A DNA stretch of 43,036 nt from Oceanospirillaceae bacterium (GTDB taxonomy: Bacteria; Pseudomonadota; Gammaproteobacteria; Pseudomonadales; Balneatricaceae): NCBI GenBank assembly GCA_013215375.1, contig JABSRB010000046.1:1-43036 (forward strand). Reading direction: 5' to 3'. Each line of letters starts with the position of its first letter. Within the stretch, counting starts at the first letter, position 1. Positions 19,901-29,899 of this stretch are shown here, one piece after another. The notes under the pieces are model-generated. The model saw only the letters and a program-made list of their open reading frames with translations, made no database searches and had not been told where the DNA came from. A program made the translations under genes and the position numbers.

Positions 19901-20897
19901 GAATATGATCAACACCATCTGACAACCTAAAGTCCAATAATGATAACTCGATTTTTCCATTGTTATCTTGCAGGGAAAAGTGCGTGCTGGAGTCTGAAAT
20001 CTTAGGGTATTTTGGGTTAGTAAATTGCAAGGTGTTTATCGCAGCGCTGCCAACCACATCAAATAACAAGCCTTTCTCAAACCGACCCCAAACTTGCGCA
20101 TCCATCGATAATTTTTCAATATCCACGCCTAGATCCCAAAGATTAAGCGCCAGCAATTGTTCAGATATATTAGAAAACTTTGCATAAATATTAAAGGTTG
20201 TGTTGGTAACAGGTGTGGCTGTGGCACCAGACTCAATCGCAAAATCTACCTTGGAGCGCTCGCCATAATACTTCAGCGCTGCACTACCGCTAAGCTGGTG
20301 CACATCTTGGGTATTTTGCAGCACAAATTGAATCGGACCCACCGTTCTTACCGGTCGGTTTTGCGGAGCTAAAACTAACTGAGCATCACTGAAAATGACT
20401 TTGGATTGATTCAATAAAGTATGTAGAAGCTTATTAATACCTTGATTATCTTTGAGGATTTTTTTATCTGAAGAAGTGGTAACCGTTGAAGAAGCACTGG
20501 GTGAAAAAACCGTAAGCCATCGACTCTCTTTTTGTTCTGCCGCTATCACCATTGCATCAATGGTTAAATGCTTAAAAATAGGCGCTCTATTAATAATGCT
20601 TTGAATTATATCTAATTCAGCTAATACGCTGGCAACAGAGATCGATCTCTGTTTATTATTTGGGTCAACTACACTCACATCAATAAGTTTGAATTGTGGC
20701 TTAGACTGCACCCAAGTAGCTTCGATGCTCTCAATATTAAGATCGACATTGAGTTGCTCTGAAAGGTATTGACTGATTTCTGCAGGGTAAGCGCTTATCT
20801 TTGGCAAAGAGAATCGCGCTATCATTATTAAAGTGGCAATTATTACTAAGGTTGAAATAATGAATATCAGAAGCCAGTTAGCTGTTTTTTTTACCAT
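16953..20897 (-). CDS. yhdP: AsmA-like giant envelope protein YhdP
   Basis: 1314 residues, close to the 1266 of E. coli YhdP. It has one N-terminal membrane helix (about 9-28, LLIFIISTLVIIATLIMIARF) and a very long periplasmic part (DUF3971 and AsmA-like C-terminal region), predicted to form a hydrophobic groove spanning the periplasm. With TamB and YdbH it is needed for phospholipid transport to the outer membrane. The conserved C-terminus shows GRIIEAGNSANFLRIFGILN (about 1175) and LRYQVSGSWLDPKI near the end. The two domains seen are continuous, without a frameshift. It is the last gene of the mreBCD-maf-rng-yhdP series, as in E. coli. Confidence 0.93.
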   Translation of the reverse strand: MVKKTANWLLIFIISTLVIIATLIMIARFSLPKISAYPAEISQYLSEQLNVDLNIESIEATWVQSKPQFKLIDVSVVDPNNKQRSISVASVLAELDIIQSIINRAPIFKHLTIDAMVIAAEQKESRWLTVFSPSASSTVTTSSDKKILKDNQGINKLLHTLLNQSKVIFSDAQLVLAPQNRPVRTVGPIQFVLQNTQDVHQLSGSAALKYYGERSKVDFAIESGATATPVTNTTFNIYAKFSNISEQLLALNLWDLGVDIEKLSMDAQVWGRFEKGLLFDVVGSAAINTLQFTNPKYPKISDSSTHFSLQDNNGKIELSLLDFRLSDGVDHIQIPALSAIYQSTAEYRGLTQLGISRLNLKQVSEQLLKQGAVSKKLKTVVQALNLTGGVNNLLLKWSSANLADFKLVADLDNVAADSYLGAPSASGVSGLLTMSALTGHVDINAVDVSLSFPKLFTKPWGYDTAKGKVSWEIERSEKGLKKVFVSSALMSVKRGSMQANGRFSLIVPLDKTKQGELLLMLGMRDSNIADVLSYIPPKIVGDSLNDWLLSAALAGEMKEAGFILRSPLRKNASETFKPSVQLYLDLADSKVNFDTKWPNYQANDLAISFMDGDLKVTSQQGSIAKNTVEQLSIEKKSTALFLDVTLGLKGDLKQLYSKLKTKPAIKQLPVPMQHWQLAGQHTSSLAITVPLKPSKRQKTLNLTTKPFYLKLESQLKNGVLVDDKLNINASKISAKLAYDSVTGLQSNKVNLTAFGYPAKLSIVSKTTDKLLKTSIALSGEIEVKAVSSWLKSDFLTKLQGRTNFDARFDFCPKSPACTQLVVNSGLLGVSIDLPKPWGKSKAQTSKFQLVNSIKNKRTIWRYNYADKIRGVTQLTSVNKKGQSLKNTVTNITLGGQRPSLSVEPGVHVSGTLDGVQLDAMMPYLALADGSGNNKAVEKNVASQNFTLKSVNLALNNARFNQQQIKFASINMQKANNHWRGSFNTALGKGEFLIPDQKHQPVKLTFNTLLYTPSAADKKATIVIKESATGQRNGEMQPENWPKVDLTIEQLVLKDRNIGRWSAQLAPTKQGYKASNILAVIGETKVTGALSFAHEQSTVRSFLELNVKGGNFGDLLAQLGYSKVLENKSGLINTNLSWRGYPWQIAQKNLNGRLNFSMKKGRIIEAGNSANFLRIFGILNLNTVIKRLQLDFSDLLQSGITFDTVTAKYYLQDGIASSEEPLKLEGSSASVEMSGTINLAEQSLEQNMQVAIPLTSNAPLAALLLATPQIAGIAFVVDKLLGKQLSKLTALRYQVSGSWLDPKISPVKAKSKKRQ

Positions 20898-21077
20898 TAA
20901 CTATCCATATTTATAGTGTTTCAAGCGACATATTTTTTGCTGCTACATTGCTGCTAAATTTATATTAGCGACTTATTGAGAGCGATCAACAAAACGAATT
21001 AAGGCTATATTAATGACTGCAAAATAGATACCACCTTGGAATCAATTTCGCTGCCAACCTGCTCTACAACACAGCAT

Positions 21078-22556
21078 TTATCTCAAGACAACATCAAAGT
21101 GCTCAGGCCCGTAGTGAGAGTCGATTTTAAATTGAATCGCTTTATGAATAAAAGTTTCCAGTTCAGCCAAGTGATTGGATGCTTCATCCGTCACATACTC
21201 CACCACTATTGCCGATGCTAATACTAAATATGAATCGGTATCATAGGCGCGATGCTGTCTTAATATTTCTCTAAATATTTCATAACAAACTGTTTCCGGT
21301 GTTTTAACGAATCCGCGGCTCTCGCACTGCGAACAAGCTCCACATAAAATGTGCTCCAAGCTCTCCCGGGTTCTTTTGCGAGTCATCTCCACTAAACCTA
21401 ATTGCGAAACTCCCATTACCTTGCATTTAGCATGATCTTTTTCTAGTACTCGCTCAAGGGCACGCAGAACTTGTCGCTGATGATCCTGGGATTCCATATC
21501 GATAAAATCGATAATAATAATCCCACCCAAATTTCTTAATCTCAGCTGACGCCCAATGGAAGTGGCCGCCTCTAGATTGGTTTTAAAGATAGTTTCTTCA
21601 AGGTTACGATGACCGACAAATCCGCCAGTATTCACATCAACCGTCGTCATCGCTTCTGTTTGATCGATGATTAAGTAGCCACCGGATTTTAAATCTATCT
21701 TTCGACCCAACGCCCTTTGCATTTCTTCCTCGACATTATACAGATCAAAGATAGGACGTTCGCCTGGATAGTATTCAATTTTAGAAATCAGCTCCGGTAC
21801 CAAAGAGCGCACAAAATCTTCTGCCTTGTTAAAGGTTTCTTTAGAGTCGATGCGAATCCGCTCGATACCAACATGCGCCATATCTCTTAGAGCTCGCATG
21901 TTTAACGGCATGTCCTCATAAACAACAGAAGGGGTAGACACACTCTTGATACGCTTTTCAATACTTTGCCAAAGCCTTTTAAGGAAACGTATATCGGCTT
22001 TAAGCTCCACTTCACTGGCACCTTCTGCGACCGTGCGCAAAATATAACCGCTCTGCTCGGAGTTGTCCTCCTCTAAGGTGCTAATCAAGGTGCTGCGTAA
22101 TCGTTCGCGCTCTTTGGGATCTTCTATGCGCTGTGATATACCGACATGACTACTATTGTGCATATACACTAAATAGCGTGATGGAATGGATATATGGGTA
22201 GTAAGTCTTGCGCCTTTAGTCCCCAGGGGATCTTTAGTAACTTGCACGAGTAGCGACTGGCCTTCTCGTAAAATGAATGCGATGGATTTTCGATTTTTTT
22301 CCTCCACCTTAGGATCGGCACATCTTACTTCATCAACATGAATAAACGCCGCTTTTTCCAAGCCTATTTCAACGAAGGCAGCTTGCATACCCGGCAACAC
22401 TCTAACGACTTTGCCTTTATATATATTGCCAACGATACCGCGTTTACTGGTCCGCTCTACATATATCTCCTGCGGCATACCATTTTCAATAATAGCTACA
22501 CGGGTTTCCATGGGGGTAAAATTAATGAGTATCTCTTCGCCTATCGTTGTCGCCAC
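21078..22556 (-). CDS. rng: Ribonuclease G
   Basis: 492 residues (489 in E. coli). RNase G is an endonuclease of the RNase E/G family that matures the 5' end of 16S rRNA and degrades some mRNAs. The S1 domain (about 38-128) contains RGIVGNIYKGKVVRVLPGMQ. The catalytic part has MTTVDVNTGGFVG and GIIIIDFIDM with the two metal-binding Asp residues. The zinc-link cysteines are in CGACSQCESRG. The protein lacks the long C-terminal scaffold of RNase E. It follows maf after about 400 bases that hold repeat elements. Confidence 0.95.
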   Translation of the reverse strand: MATTIGEEILINFTPMETRVAIIENGMPQEIYVERTSKRGIVGNIYKGKVVRVLPGMQAAFVEIGLEKAAFIHVDEVRCADPKVEEKNRKSIAFILREGQSLLVQVTKDPLGTKGARLTTHISIPSRYLVYMHNSSHVGISQRIEDPKERERLRSTLISTLEEDNSEQSGYILRTVAEGASEVELKADIRFLKRLWQSIEKRIKSVSTPSVVYEDMPLNMRALRDMAHVGIERIRIDSKETFNKAEDFVRSLVPELISKIEYYPGERPIFDLYNVEEEMQRALGRKIDLKSGGYLIIDQTEAMTTVDVNTGGFVGHRNLEETIFKTNLEAATSIGRQLRLRNLGGIIIIDFIDMESQDHQRQVLRALERVLEKDHAKCKVMGVSQLGLVEMTRKRTRESLEHILCGACSQCESRGFVKTPETVCYEIFREILRQHRAYDTDSYLVLASAIVVEYVTDEASNHLAELETFIHKAIQFKIDSHYGPEHFDVVLR

Positions 22557-22713
22557 AGTCCGTTCCCTTTACATTTGAATACTACAGAGCACTTTTCCAC
22601 CAAATAATTACAGCACACGACCCTGATAAAATCTTACTTATATTTTCAGACCTCAGCATAACTTACATATTAACTGCGTCATGCAGAGCATCTTATAGTA
22701 ACAATTAGCTAAC

Positions 22714-22876
22714 TAGTTCCCATCCAGAAACCGATGTCTACTGCGGATGTCCCACTAGCTCAATCTGCTCACTACTAGATGTAGTTATTTGGAATGACCA
22801 AACGCCCACATCTAGTATTGCGCATCTCAATCAATTGAACCACCCTCGCTAAGACCCCGTTTCGGGATGAGAACTA
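22714..22876. repeat. Family B palindromic element, copy 1
   Basis: 163 bp: two 79-bp arms (22714-22792 and 22798-22876) that align as inverted repeats without gaps at about 65% identity around the loop aatga. The outer ends tagttcccatccagaaac and gtttcgggatgagaacta are the best-kept parts, together with the tip (actagatgt). Similarity continues a few bases outside on both sides. It lies in the 401-bp gap between maf and rng, which has no coding sequence I can support. Related copies are at 40343 and, inverted and shorter, 42148. Confidence 0.88.
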
Positions 22877-22920
22877 ACTAATTACACTCTCAACAAACTT
22901 GCCTTTTTCACCAAATAAAG

Positions 22921-22953
22921 TATCTAAGCTTCGCCCTATTTAGCTCTATTCAA
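22921..22953. repeat. Single fragment of the family C repeat
   Basis: 33 bases matching 6216-6248 at about 28 positions: atctaagcttcgcc then ctctattcaa are identical, with the middle changed. It ends five bases from the maf stop codon. The hairpin of the parent unit is not preserved here. Confidence 0.5.
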
Positions 22954-22957
22954 TCAG

Positions 22958-23560
22958 CTACTCTTCTGCAACATCCCAAGTAGGTATATTAAATTGCGCT
23001 AACAGCTGCGCCGTTTCAAACACCGGCAAACCAACAATTGCCGAGTAGCTTCCTTTAATTTCTTTAACAAAGCGGCCGCCCTTTCCTTGAATAGCATAAC
23101 TGCCCGCTTTGTCACACGGCTCTCCAGTCGCCCAATAACGCCGGCAAGCATTTTCATTCAAAGTGGCAAATAACACTTTTGACTCTACCAAGCACTCGCG
23201 CTGGTCCCTTGCATCTCGCACTGAAACGGCGGTTAATACATCGTGCCACCGCCCCGAGAGCGACATTAACATCTCAATTGAATGCTCAAGAGATTCAGGT
23301 TTACCTAGTATTTTTTGATTGATAACAACACAAGTATCCGAGCCTAAGACAGCCGCTTGACCATCGGACCAGTCAAAGACAGTTTGGCTCTTTTGACGAG
23401 CGAGACGGCTAACATAATCTGCGCAGCCTTCCCCTTCAATGACAGACTCATCAATATCAGCGCTGCGCACACTAAAACACACCCCTAAATCCGTTAAAAT
23501 TTGCTGACGTCTTGGAGAGGCCGAAGCCAATATAAACGGATTTTTTATCATTTTACTCAT
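22958..23560 (-). CDS. maf: Maf-family nucleotide pyrophosphatase (YhdE-like)
   Basis: 200 residues. Maf proteins hydrolyse non-canonical or excess nucleoside triphosphates to monophosphates; the member next to mreD and rng is the YhdE type, which acts on dTTP and UTP. The phosphate-binding N-terminus ILASASPRRQQIL and the segments VLGSDTCVVI (catalytic Asp) and CDKAGSYAIQGKGG are complete. The ATG overlaps the mreD stop (ATGA). Substrate preference is inferred from gene position only. Confidence 0.92.
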   Translation of the reverse strand: MSKMIKNPFILASASPRRQQILTDLGVCFSVRSADIDESVIEGEGCADYVSRLARQKSQTVFDWSDGQAAVLGSDTCVVINQKILGKPESLEHSIEMLMSLSGRWHDVLTAVSVRDARDQRECLVESKVLFATLNENACRRYWATGEPCDKAGSYAIQGKGGRFVKEIKGSYSAIVGLPVFETAQLLAQFNIPTWDVAEE

Positions 23561-24045
23561 GATATTTTAAAAGTACGTCTAATACTGCGCAACATAACAA
23601 ACACCCAAGGCCAGAGGACAGCACTCACTACTGCTGGAATTAAAAAGGTAAAACCTAAAGCACTAGTGCCAGCCAACGCTTGAAACCAATAAAAAATAAA
23701 CTGATTAACAACCACTAACAAAAACACCACAATCGCCTGCTGCCAGAGCGGATACATACGCATTTTCTTATGCATTTGCAGGGTAAGAAACGCAATAATG
23801 GTCAGCGAGATAGCATTAATCCCCAGCACTGAGCCTTTTAAAACATCTAACATCAATCCCACCAACCAAGCGGAACCCACTCCAAATCGCTGTGGCAGCG
23901 CCATTATCCAATAAATAACAGACAGCGCTACAAATTCAGGCCGCCACCATTCCAATATAACTGGCAGAGGAATTTGAGAGAGCACCATCGCAACAATAAA
24001 GGTGCCCAAAATAATCATTAAACCGCCCGGGCTATGCTGTGTCAT
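23557..24045 (-). CDS. mreD: Rod-shape-determining protein MreD
   Basis: 162 residues with about five membrane helices. MreD is an inner-membrane part of the elongasome that couples MreB filaments to wall synthesis. The family is weakly conserved; here the hydrophobic profile, the stretches PEFVALSVIYWIMALPQRFG and GLMLDVLKGSVLGINAI, and the place right after mreC decide the call. It overlaps mreC and maf by four bases each (ATGA). Confidence 0.93.
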   Translation of the reverse strand: MTQHSPGGLMIILGTFIVAMVLSQIPLPVILEWWRPEFVALSVIYWIMALPQRFGVGSAWLVGLMLDVLKGSVLGINAISLTIIAFLTLQMHKKMRMYPLWQQAIVVFLLVVVNQFIFYWFQALAGTSALGFTFLIPAVVSAVLWPWVFVMLRSIRRTFKIS

Positions 24046-24920
24046 GGCTGCCCTTCCTCCTCTGGTACAGAATTGATTGGCTCTTGCACTCCAACCAGCA
24101 CTGGCGGCTTTGACCCCACCATCAGTACATAGCGACTATTATTCAAACGAGCCAGCGGCTTTGCCTTAACGATCATAAATTTACGACTAGGATCTCTTAG
24201 CACGCTGACAACTTTAGCCAGCGGATAACCGTAGGGAAAACGCTCGCCAAGTGCTGATGTCACTAATATATCGCCTTTGCGAATATCTGCATTATCGGGA
24301 ATATGCGTGATATCTAACTCGCCGTGACTGCCATTACCAAGTGCGATCGCGCGCATGCCGTTACGCACCACTTCGACCGGTAGAGCATGACGGCCATCTG
24401 TGACCAGCATAGTACGATTGGTATAGAGCGACACTTCTACAACTTGCCCCATCACGCCACCAGCATCGAGCACCGGCTGACCGATAAAGACGCCGTCTTC
24501 ACTGCCTTTGTTGAGTATCACTTGGTGTTGAAAAGGATCTGGATTGACGCCAATTAACTCCGTTAACAACACTGTATCATCAACTCGCGCACTGGCATTT
24601 AACAATTCACGTAAGCGAATATTCTCTGCGCGTAGCACCATCATTTGCTGTACTTTTCGCTCCAATACAATAGAGCTAGAACGCAGTTGATTATTGTCTT
24701 TTATGAGCACAGCGCGCTCTAACAAAACGGTAGAGATATCATCGGCAATGCTTGTCGGTATATCGACCAGCCATTGGATAGGCGTTAAAACCACCGATAA
24801 TGCAGAGCGCACCGGACGCACAGAATCTCCGCGGTAATCGGAGATCAACAAGCCTAATGCAATTATTATCAGCAAAAAGAAACTAAGGCGGGGTAATCCG
24901 CCTCTAAAGATAGGTTTCAA
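24042..24920 (-). CDS. mreC: Cell shape protein MreC
   Basis: 292 residues. MreC has one N-terminal membrane helix (about 12-28, RLSFFLLIIIALGLLIS), a coiled coil (about 68-108), and two periplasmic beta-barrel domains that contact PBP2 and activate wall elongation. Typical segments are LLTELIGVNPDPFQHQVILNKG (shortened as ELIGVNPDPFQHQVILNKG) and VLDAGGVMGQV. The tail ends in a short proline- and glutamate-rich stretch. The gap to mreB is 270 bases, widened by a family A element. Confidence 0.95.
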   Translation of the reverse strand: MKPIFRGGLPRLSFFLLIIIALGLLISDYRGDSVRPVRSALSVVLTPIQWLVDIPTSIADDISTVLLERAVLIKDNNQLRSSSIVLERKVQQMMVLRAENIRLRELLNASARVDDTVLLTELIGVNPDPFQHQVILNKGSEDGVFIGQPVLDAGGVMGQVVEVSLYTNRTMLVTDGRHALPVEVVRNGMRAIALGNGSHGELDITHIPDNADIRKGDILVTSALGERFPYGYPLAKVVSVLRDPSRKFMIVKAKPLARLNNSRYVLMVGSKPPVLVGVQEPINSVPEEEGQP

Positions 24921-24931
24921 CTTAACTCCTT

Positions 24932-25100
24932 AAACCTAAATTCGGCAGTTGAATCCGATAAGTAAGCACAAGTTCTTAATGCTCCTAGAAAACCAGAAAA
25001 TATTTTTATCACCAACAAGGTGACCACAAAATTTTCTAATTTCCTATGCACACCAATTTTTTGCACTTCTTTTTCGCGCTCAATCGCCGAATCTAGGTTA
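24932..25100. repeat. Family A palindromic element, copy 2
   Basis: 169 bp, 158 of which match copy 1 (7527-7695) without gaps. It has the same inverted ends, the same central tcacc-aacaa-ggtga stem, and the same lack of a transposase. Here it lies inside an operon, between mreB and mreC, and runs opposite to transcription, whereas copy 1 runs with it. Short open frames that cross it are accidental products of the palindrome. Confidence 0.9.
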
Positions 25101-25190
25101 AACAAGAAAGTTAAGCCGAAAGGCCAAGCCACATTTTTAAAAAAATATAACACAAAAATGCCTTGTCAATTTGGGCTTGCGCCCAATCGA

Positions 25191-26303
<1,113 letters not shown>

Positions 26304-26467
26304 TTAGAGCAAGAAACAATTAGAGTATTATCCATTTCTTTGGTAAATTTAGCCTTTTATTTGCTCTGCTTAATAACAGTAGCTACAAAGCACTGAAAAT
26401 ACCTCACTTAAGCGGGCATAAAGACATCACAAAAATCTACAAGTTCACACAATAGAGACTTTTAGCC

Positions 26468-26755
26468 ATGGCATTAGACAAATCCGATGTTGATAAAATC
26501 GCACATTTAGCGCGCATTAATATCGAGGAACAAGACACTCAAGCTTATCTGCAAAACATCACTAGCATCCTCGGTCTCTTTGACCAAATGCAGGAAGTTG
26601 ATACAACTGATGTAGAGCCGCTGGCGCACCCAATGGACGCGATTCAGAGACTTCGTGCAGACGACATTACTGAGAAAAATCAGCGCGAGCTATTACAGAG
26701 TGTCGCCCCCGCCATTGAAGATGGACTATTCCTCGTCCCCAAAGTTATTGATTAA
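26468..26755 (+). CDS. gatC: Asp/Glu-tRNA amidotransferase subunit C
   Basis: 95 residues. GatC is the small clamp that holds GatA and GatB together. The family pattern is complete: [12 protein letters not shown] at the start, [13 protein letters not shown] in the middle, and the C-terminal [10 protein letters not shown]. It begins 239 bases from divergent mreB, as in Pseudomonas, and lies 20 bases before gatA. Confidence 0.95.
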   Translation: MALDKSDVDKIAHLARINIEEQDTQAYLQNITSILGLFDQMQEVDTTDVEPLAHPMDAIQRLRADDITEKNQRELLQSVAPAIEDGLFLVPKVID

Positions 26756-26775
26756 TCGCAAACAGGATCAGATCA

Positions 26776-28227
26776 ATGTTTAGCAAAACGATTGCACAGC
26801 TCTCACAAGGGCTAAAAACAGGCGAGTTCAGCAGCAGCGAAATAACCCGCAGCTACTTAGACCAAATCGCCGCACAAGACAGCAAATACAACAGCTTTAT
26901 AACAGTCACACCTGAATTAGCCATGGCACAAGCTAAAGCTGCGGATGAGACCATTGGCGCAGGCAATGCCCACGCAATGACCGGTATCCCCATTGCGCAC
27001 AAAGATATTTTTTGCACCAAGGGCGTTCGCACCAGCGCGGGCTCTAAAATGCTCGACAATTTTATAGCACCGTACAATGCCACGATCATTGAAAAGTTTA
27101 ATGCAGTGCAAAGCGTCAGCCTTGGCAAAACCAACATGGACGAGTTCGCAATGGGCTCATCCAACGAAAACAGCTACTACGGGGCCGTCACCAACCCTTG
27201 GGGCGACAATCGCGTACCCGGCGGATCTTCAGGGGGCTCAGCGGCAGCAGTTGCCGCGCAACTAGCACCCGGCTCTACCGGCACAGACACTGGCGGATCT
27301 ATTCGACAACCTGCCGCGCTAACCAACTTAACGGGTATTAAGCCTACTTACGGCCGCGTATCGCGCTTTGGCATGATCGCCTTCGCCTCCTCTTTAGACC
27401 AGGCCGGCCCTATTACAAAAACAGCTGAAGACGCCGCTATGATGCTTAATGTCATGGCAGGCTTTGATGCTAAGGACTCGACTTCGGCTCAAACCGCTGT
27501 CGATGACTACACAGCAACACTGAATCAGCCATTAAAAGGCCTTAAGATTGGATTGCCAAAAGAATTTTTTAGCGCCGACCTAAACCCACAAATAGCAGAG
27601 CGGGTACAGAGCGCACTTAAAGAATACCAGGCATTGGGCGCCGAGCTAAAAGAAATCAGTTTACCGAATACTGCACTATCCATTCCGGCATACTATATCA
27701 TCGCCCCCGCTGAAGCTTCATCTAACCTATCGCGTTTCGATGGTGTTAAATTCGGCTACCGCTGCGAAAACCCGGTCGATCTAGAAGACATGTATAAACG
27801 CACCAGAGGCGAAGGGTTTGGCACTGAAGTTAAACGCCGTATTTTGGTAGGCACTTATGCTTTATCTGAAGGTTTTTATGATGCTTACTACAAAAAAGCA
27901 CAACAAATCAGACGCTTAATCCAACAGGACTTTGTTAACGCCCTGAAAGAAGTCGATGTCATCATGGGACCAACCACGCCGCAACCCGCTTTTAAAATTG
28001 GCGAGAAAACAGCTGATCCTATCGACATGTACATGGAAGACATTTACACACTTTCACTAAACCTTGCAGGCCTGCCTGGCATGTCCGTACCCTGCGGCCA
28101 AGTAGACGACTTACCGGTCGGCCTACAAATTATTGGCAACTATTTCGCAGAGCAGCGCTTACTCAATGTCGCTCACATGTTCCAACAAGCCACTGACTGG
28201 CACACTCAAACTGCCCCTGGCTTATAA
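26776..28227 (+). CDS. gatA: Asp/Glu-tRNA amidotransferase subunit A
   Basis: 483 residues. GatA releases ammonia from glutamine and feeds it to GatB, which amidates mischarged Asp-tRNA(Asn) or Glu-tRNA(Gln). It is an amidase-signature enzyme: the catalytic Lys is in [14 protein letters not shown], and the Ser-cisSer-Lys partners are in [15 protein letters not shown] and [17 protein letters not shown] lies about eight bases before the ATG. In gammaproteobacteria that carry GatCAB the usual product is Asn-tRNA(Asn), because GlnRS is present; that is background knowledge. Confidence 0.97.
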   Translation: MFSKTIAQLSQGLKTGEFSSSEITRSYLDQIAAQDSKYNSFITVTPELAMAQAKAADETIGAGNAHAMTGIPIAHKDIFCTKGVRTSAGSKMLDNFIAPYNATIIEKFNAVQSVSLGKTNMDEFAMGSSNENSYYGAVTNPWGDNRVPGGSSGGSAAAVAAQLAPGSTGTDTGGSIRQPAALTNLTGIKPTYGRVSRFGMIAFASSLDQAGPITKTAEDAAMMLNVMAGFDAKDSTSAQTAVDDYTATLNQPLKGLKIGLPKEFFSADLNPQIAERVQSALKEYQALGAELKEISLPNTALSIPAYYIIAPAEASSNLSRFDGVKFGYRCENPVDLEDMYKRTRGEGFGTEVKRRILVGTYALSEGFYDAYYKKAQQIRRLIQQDFVNALKEVDVIMGPTTPQPAFKIGEKTADPIDMYMEDIYTLSLNLAGLPGMSVPCGQVDDLPVGLQIIGNYFAEQRLLNVAHMFQQATDWHTQTAPGL

Positions 28228-28237
28228 GGAGAACACT

Positions 28238-29689
28238 ATGCAATGGGAAGCTGTTATCGGGCTTGAAATTCACGCCCAGCTCGCCACTAAGACCAAGATT
28301 TTTTCAGGCGCAAGCACTGCTTTTGGCGCCGAGCCAAACACTCAGGCCTGCGCTATCGATTTAGCCCTGCCCGGCACCTTACCGGTTTTTAATATTAAAG
28401 CCCTAGAAATGGCAGTCATGTTTGGCACTGCCATCGATGCAGAAATAAGCAAGACATCGGTATTTGATCGTAAAAACTATTTCTACCCAGATTCGCCAAA
28501 AGGCTACCAAACCAGCCAACTTTTTTACCCGATAGTTGGGCTTGGCGAACTCGATATAACACTCGCTGACGGCAGCATAAAAACCATCGGCGTTACTCGC
28601 GCACATTTAGAGGAAGACGCTGGCAAGTCTCTGCACGAGAAATTTGCTGACATGTCGGGAATCGACCTTAACCGCGCCGGCACACCACTACTTGAAATAG
28701 TATCTGAGCCAGATATGCGCAGCGCTGAAGAAGCCGTCGCCTACGCCAAGAAAATCCACGGTATTGTTACCAGCTTAGGCATATGCGATGGCAACATGGC
28801 CGAGGGCTCTTTCCGAGTAGACTGTAACGTATCTGTACGCCACAAGGGCGATAATAAGCTAGGAAATCGCACAGAGACCAAAAACATTAACTCTTTCCGC
28901 TTCATAGAAAAAGCCATTAAGGGCGAGATCATTCGCCAGATAGAAATTCTTGAAGACGGCGGCAGAATCAACCAAGAAACTCGTCTTTACGACGCAGATA
29001 AAGATCAGACTCGCACGATGCGCAGCAAAGAAGAAGCCAACGATTACCGTTACTTCCCCTGCCCTGATTTATTGCCAATCGTCATCGAGGACGATTACAT
29101 CGAAGCAATCCGCAACAATCTGCCCGAACTGCCAGATGCGCGCCAGCAACGCTTTATAGATCAGTATAAATTATCAGAGTATGACGCTGTTAATTTAAGC
29201 GCCGACAAAGCATTAGCGGGCTATTTCGAGTCAGTCGTTAAAGAGTGCAGCGACGCAAAACTTGCCGCTAACTGGCTGCTGGGCGAATTTGCCAAACAAC
29301 TCAACCAAAGCAACACCAGTATCGACCAGTCACCAGTAACAGCCTCAGAGCTGGCATTACTACTGACGCGCATCAAAGACAGCACTCTAGCGACAAATGG
29401 CGCCAAACAAGTACTCGAAGCCCTTTGGCGCAAAGAGGGCGAAGTAGACGCAATCATCGACAGCAAAGGCCTAAAACAAGTTACCGATACTGGAGCGATT
29501 GAAGCCATTGTCAGAGAAGTTGTTAGCAACTGCGACAAACAAGTTCAGCAATATATAGCGGCAGAGCCTGACAAACGCGGCAAGATGCTAGGCTTTTTCA
29601 TGGGACAGATAATGAAAGCCTCTAAAGGCAAAGCCAACCCAGGCCAAGTCCAAGCATTGCTAGTACCTATATTAGACGAGCTTTGCTAA
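28238..29689 (+). CDS. gatB: Asp/Glu-tRNA amidotransferase subunit B
   Basis: 483 residues. GatB binds the mischarged tRNA, phosphorylates the Asp or Glu, and accepts ammonia from GatA. The start [15 protein letters not shown] is typical, with AAGGAG eight bases upstream; a longer frame from 28133 overlaps gatA and is not needed. Further landmarks are [40 protein letters not shown], and the C-terminal YqeY-like tail with NPGQVQALL. Last gene of the operon, followed by a strong terminator. Confidence 0.97.
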   Translation: MQWEAVIGLEIHAQLATKTKIFSGASTAFGAEPNTQACAIDLALPGTLPVFNIKALEMAVMFGTAIDAEISKTSVFDRKNYFYPDSPKGYQTSQLFYPIVGLGELDITLADGSIKTIGVTRAHLEEDAGKSLHEKFADMSGIDLNRAGTPLLEIVSEPDMRSAEEAVAYAKKIHGIVTSLGICDGNMAEGSFRVDCNVSVRHKGDNKLGNRTETKNINSFRFIEKAIKGEIIRQIEILEDGGRINQETRLYDADKDQTRTMRSKEEANDYRYFPCPDLLPIVIEDDYIEAIRNNLPELPDARQQRFIDQYKLSEYDAVNLSADKALAGYFESVVKECSDAKLAANWLLGEFAKQLNQSNTSIDQSPVTASELALLLTRIKDSTLATNGAKQVLEALWRKEGEVDAIIDSKGLKQVTDTGAIEAIVREVVSNCDKQVQQYIAAEPDKRGKMLGFFMGQIMKASKGKANPGQVQALLVPILDELC

Positions 29690-29746
29690 AAACAGCCCTT
29701 GCCAACGCCTGCAGACATGCGGGCGAAAACAGAATGGCATAGACAC

Positions 29747-29776
29747 AAAAAAGCGACTCAAGTGAGTCGCTTTTTT
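29747..29776. terminator. Intrinsic terminator after gatB
   Basis: gcgactca at 29753-29760 pairs perfectly with tgagtcgc at 29763-29770. Runs of A before and of T after make it usable in both directions, serving gatB (plus) and plsB (minus, ending at 29900). Confidence 0.92.
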
Positions 29777-29899
29777 ATGCACTTTCAATAGCGCTAAATT
29801 AACCAGAACCTAACTCATCAAGAGCCAACCCCCATAACATCGGGACGCGATCTTAATCAAATCAAAAGCAACAGACATACCCCCATGGCTTTTATTCGC

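Noticed and set aside
28133-28237. 35-residue N-terminal extension of GatB
   Set aside because: It would lie wholly within gatA; the ATG at 28238 has a strong AAGGAG and gives the standard GatB N-terminus.
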